Shown: positions 5,277-5,549 of the stretch, in pieces
Layout of the letters: each line of letters begins with the position of its first letter
Position numbering within the stretch: position 1 is the first letter of the stretch
DNA from: an uncultured Eubacteriales bacterium
Lineage (GTDB): Bacteria > Bacillota > Clostridia > Christensenellales > Aristaeellaceae
Direction: 5' to 3'
Assembly (NCBI GenBank): GCA_900553905.1
Contig: USFL01000118.1
Location: 1 to 5,549, forward strand
DNA: 5,549 nucleotides
The notes under the pieces: generated by a model
Told to the model about the DNA's origin: nothing
What the model saw: the letters and a program-made list of their open reading frames with translations, nothing else
Database searches by the model: none
Translations under genes and position numbers: made by a program

Positions 5277-5549
<273 letters not shown>

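Overview
The window looks like chromosome from a GC-rich member of the Firmicutes, probably Clostridia. Coding DNA is strongly GC-biased by eye, Shine-Dalgarno sites are strong (AGGAGG, AAGGAGG), and it carries a DUF1934 (YwiB-type) gene, a family best known from Firmicutes. The exact lineage cannot be fixed from this sequence. Every gene has similar base composition and there is no sign of phage, insertion sequence or CRISPR DNA, so this is housekeeping chromosome.

Layout. Positions 1-754 (minus) hold the N-terminal ~90% of ispE, the CDP-ME kinase of the MEP isoprenoid pathway, running off the left edge. A 75-bp gap (755-829) carries two superimposed divergent promoters built on an inverted repeat. 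One drives ispE. The other drives a tight three-gene rightward unit: a DUF1934 beta-barrel protein (830-1267), an unrecognised 181-residue protein (1260-1805, overlapping its neighbour), and a UlaG-like metallo-beta-lactamase-fold hydrolase (1807-2454). A near-perfect sigma-A promoter overlaps the stop codon of the hydrolase and drives a CTP synthase homologue (2514-4121). After a GC-rich stem-loop comes a 356-residue protein with a spermidine-synthase/methyltransferase-like Rossmann domain (4201-5271). The right edge (5277-5549, minus) is the BRCT end of NAD-dependent DNA ligase (ligA), convergent with the preceding gene across only 5 bp. Its likely terminator lies inside the 3' end of that gene.

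Most notable point: the CTP synthase homologue has glycine where the catalytic nucleophile cysteine of the glutaminase domain should be (GICLGMQ reads AIGFGMQ, G382). The His and Glu of the triad and the oxyanion loop are kept. Several near-invariant residues of the synthetase domain are also changed. This is either a CTP synthase that uses free ammonia or another nitrogen donor, or a CTP-synthase-like protein with a changed job. Whether the genome also has a normal pyrG decides between these readings and cannot be seen here.
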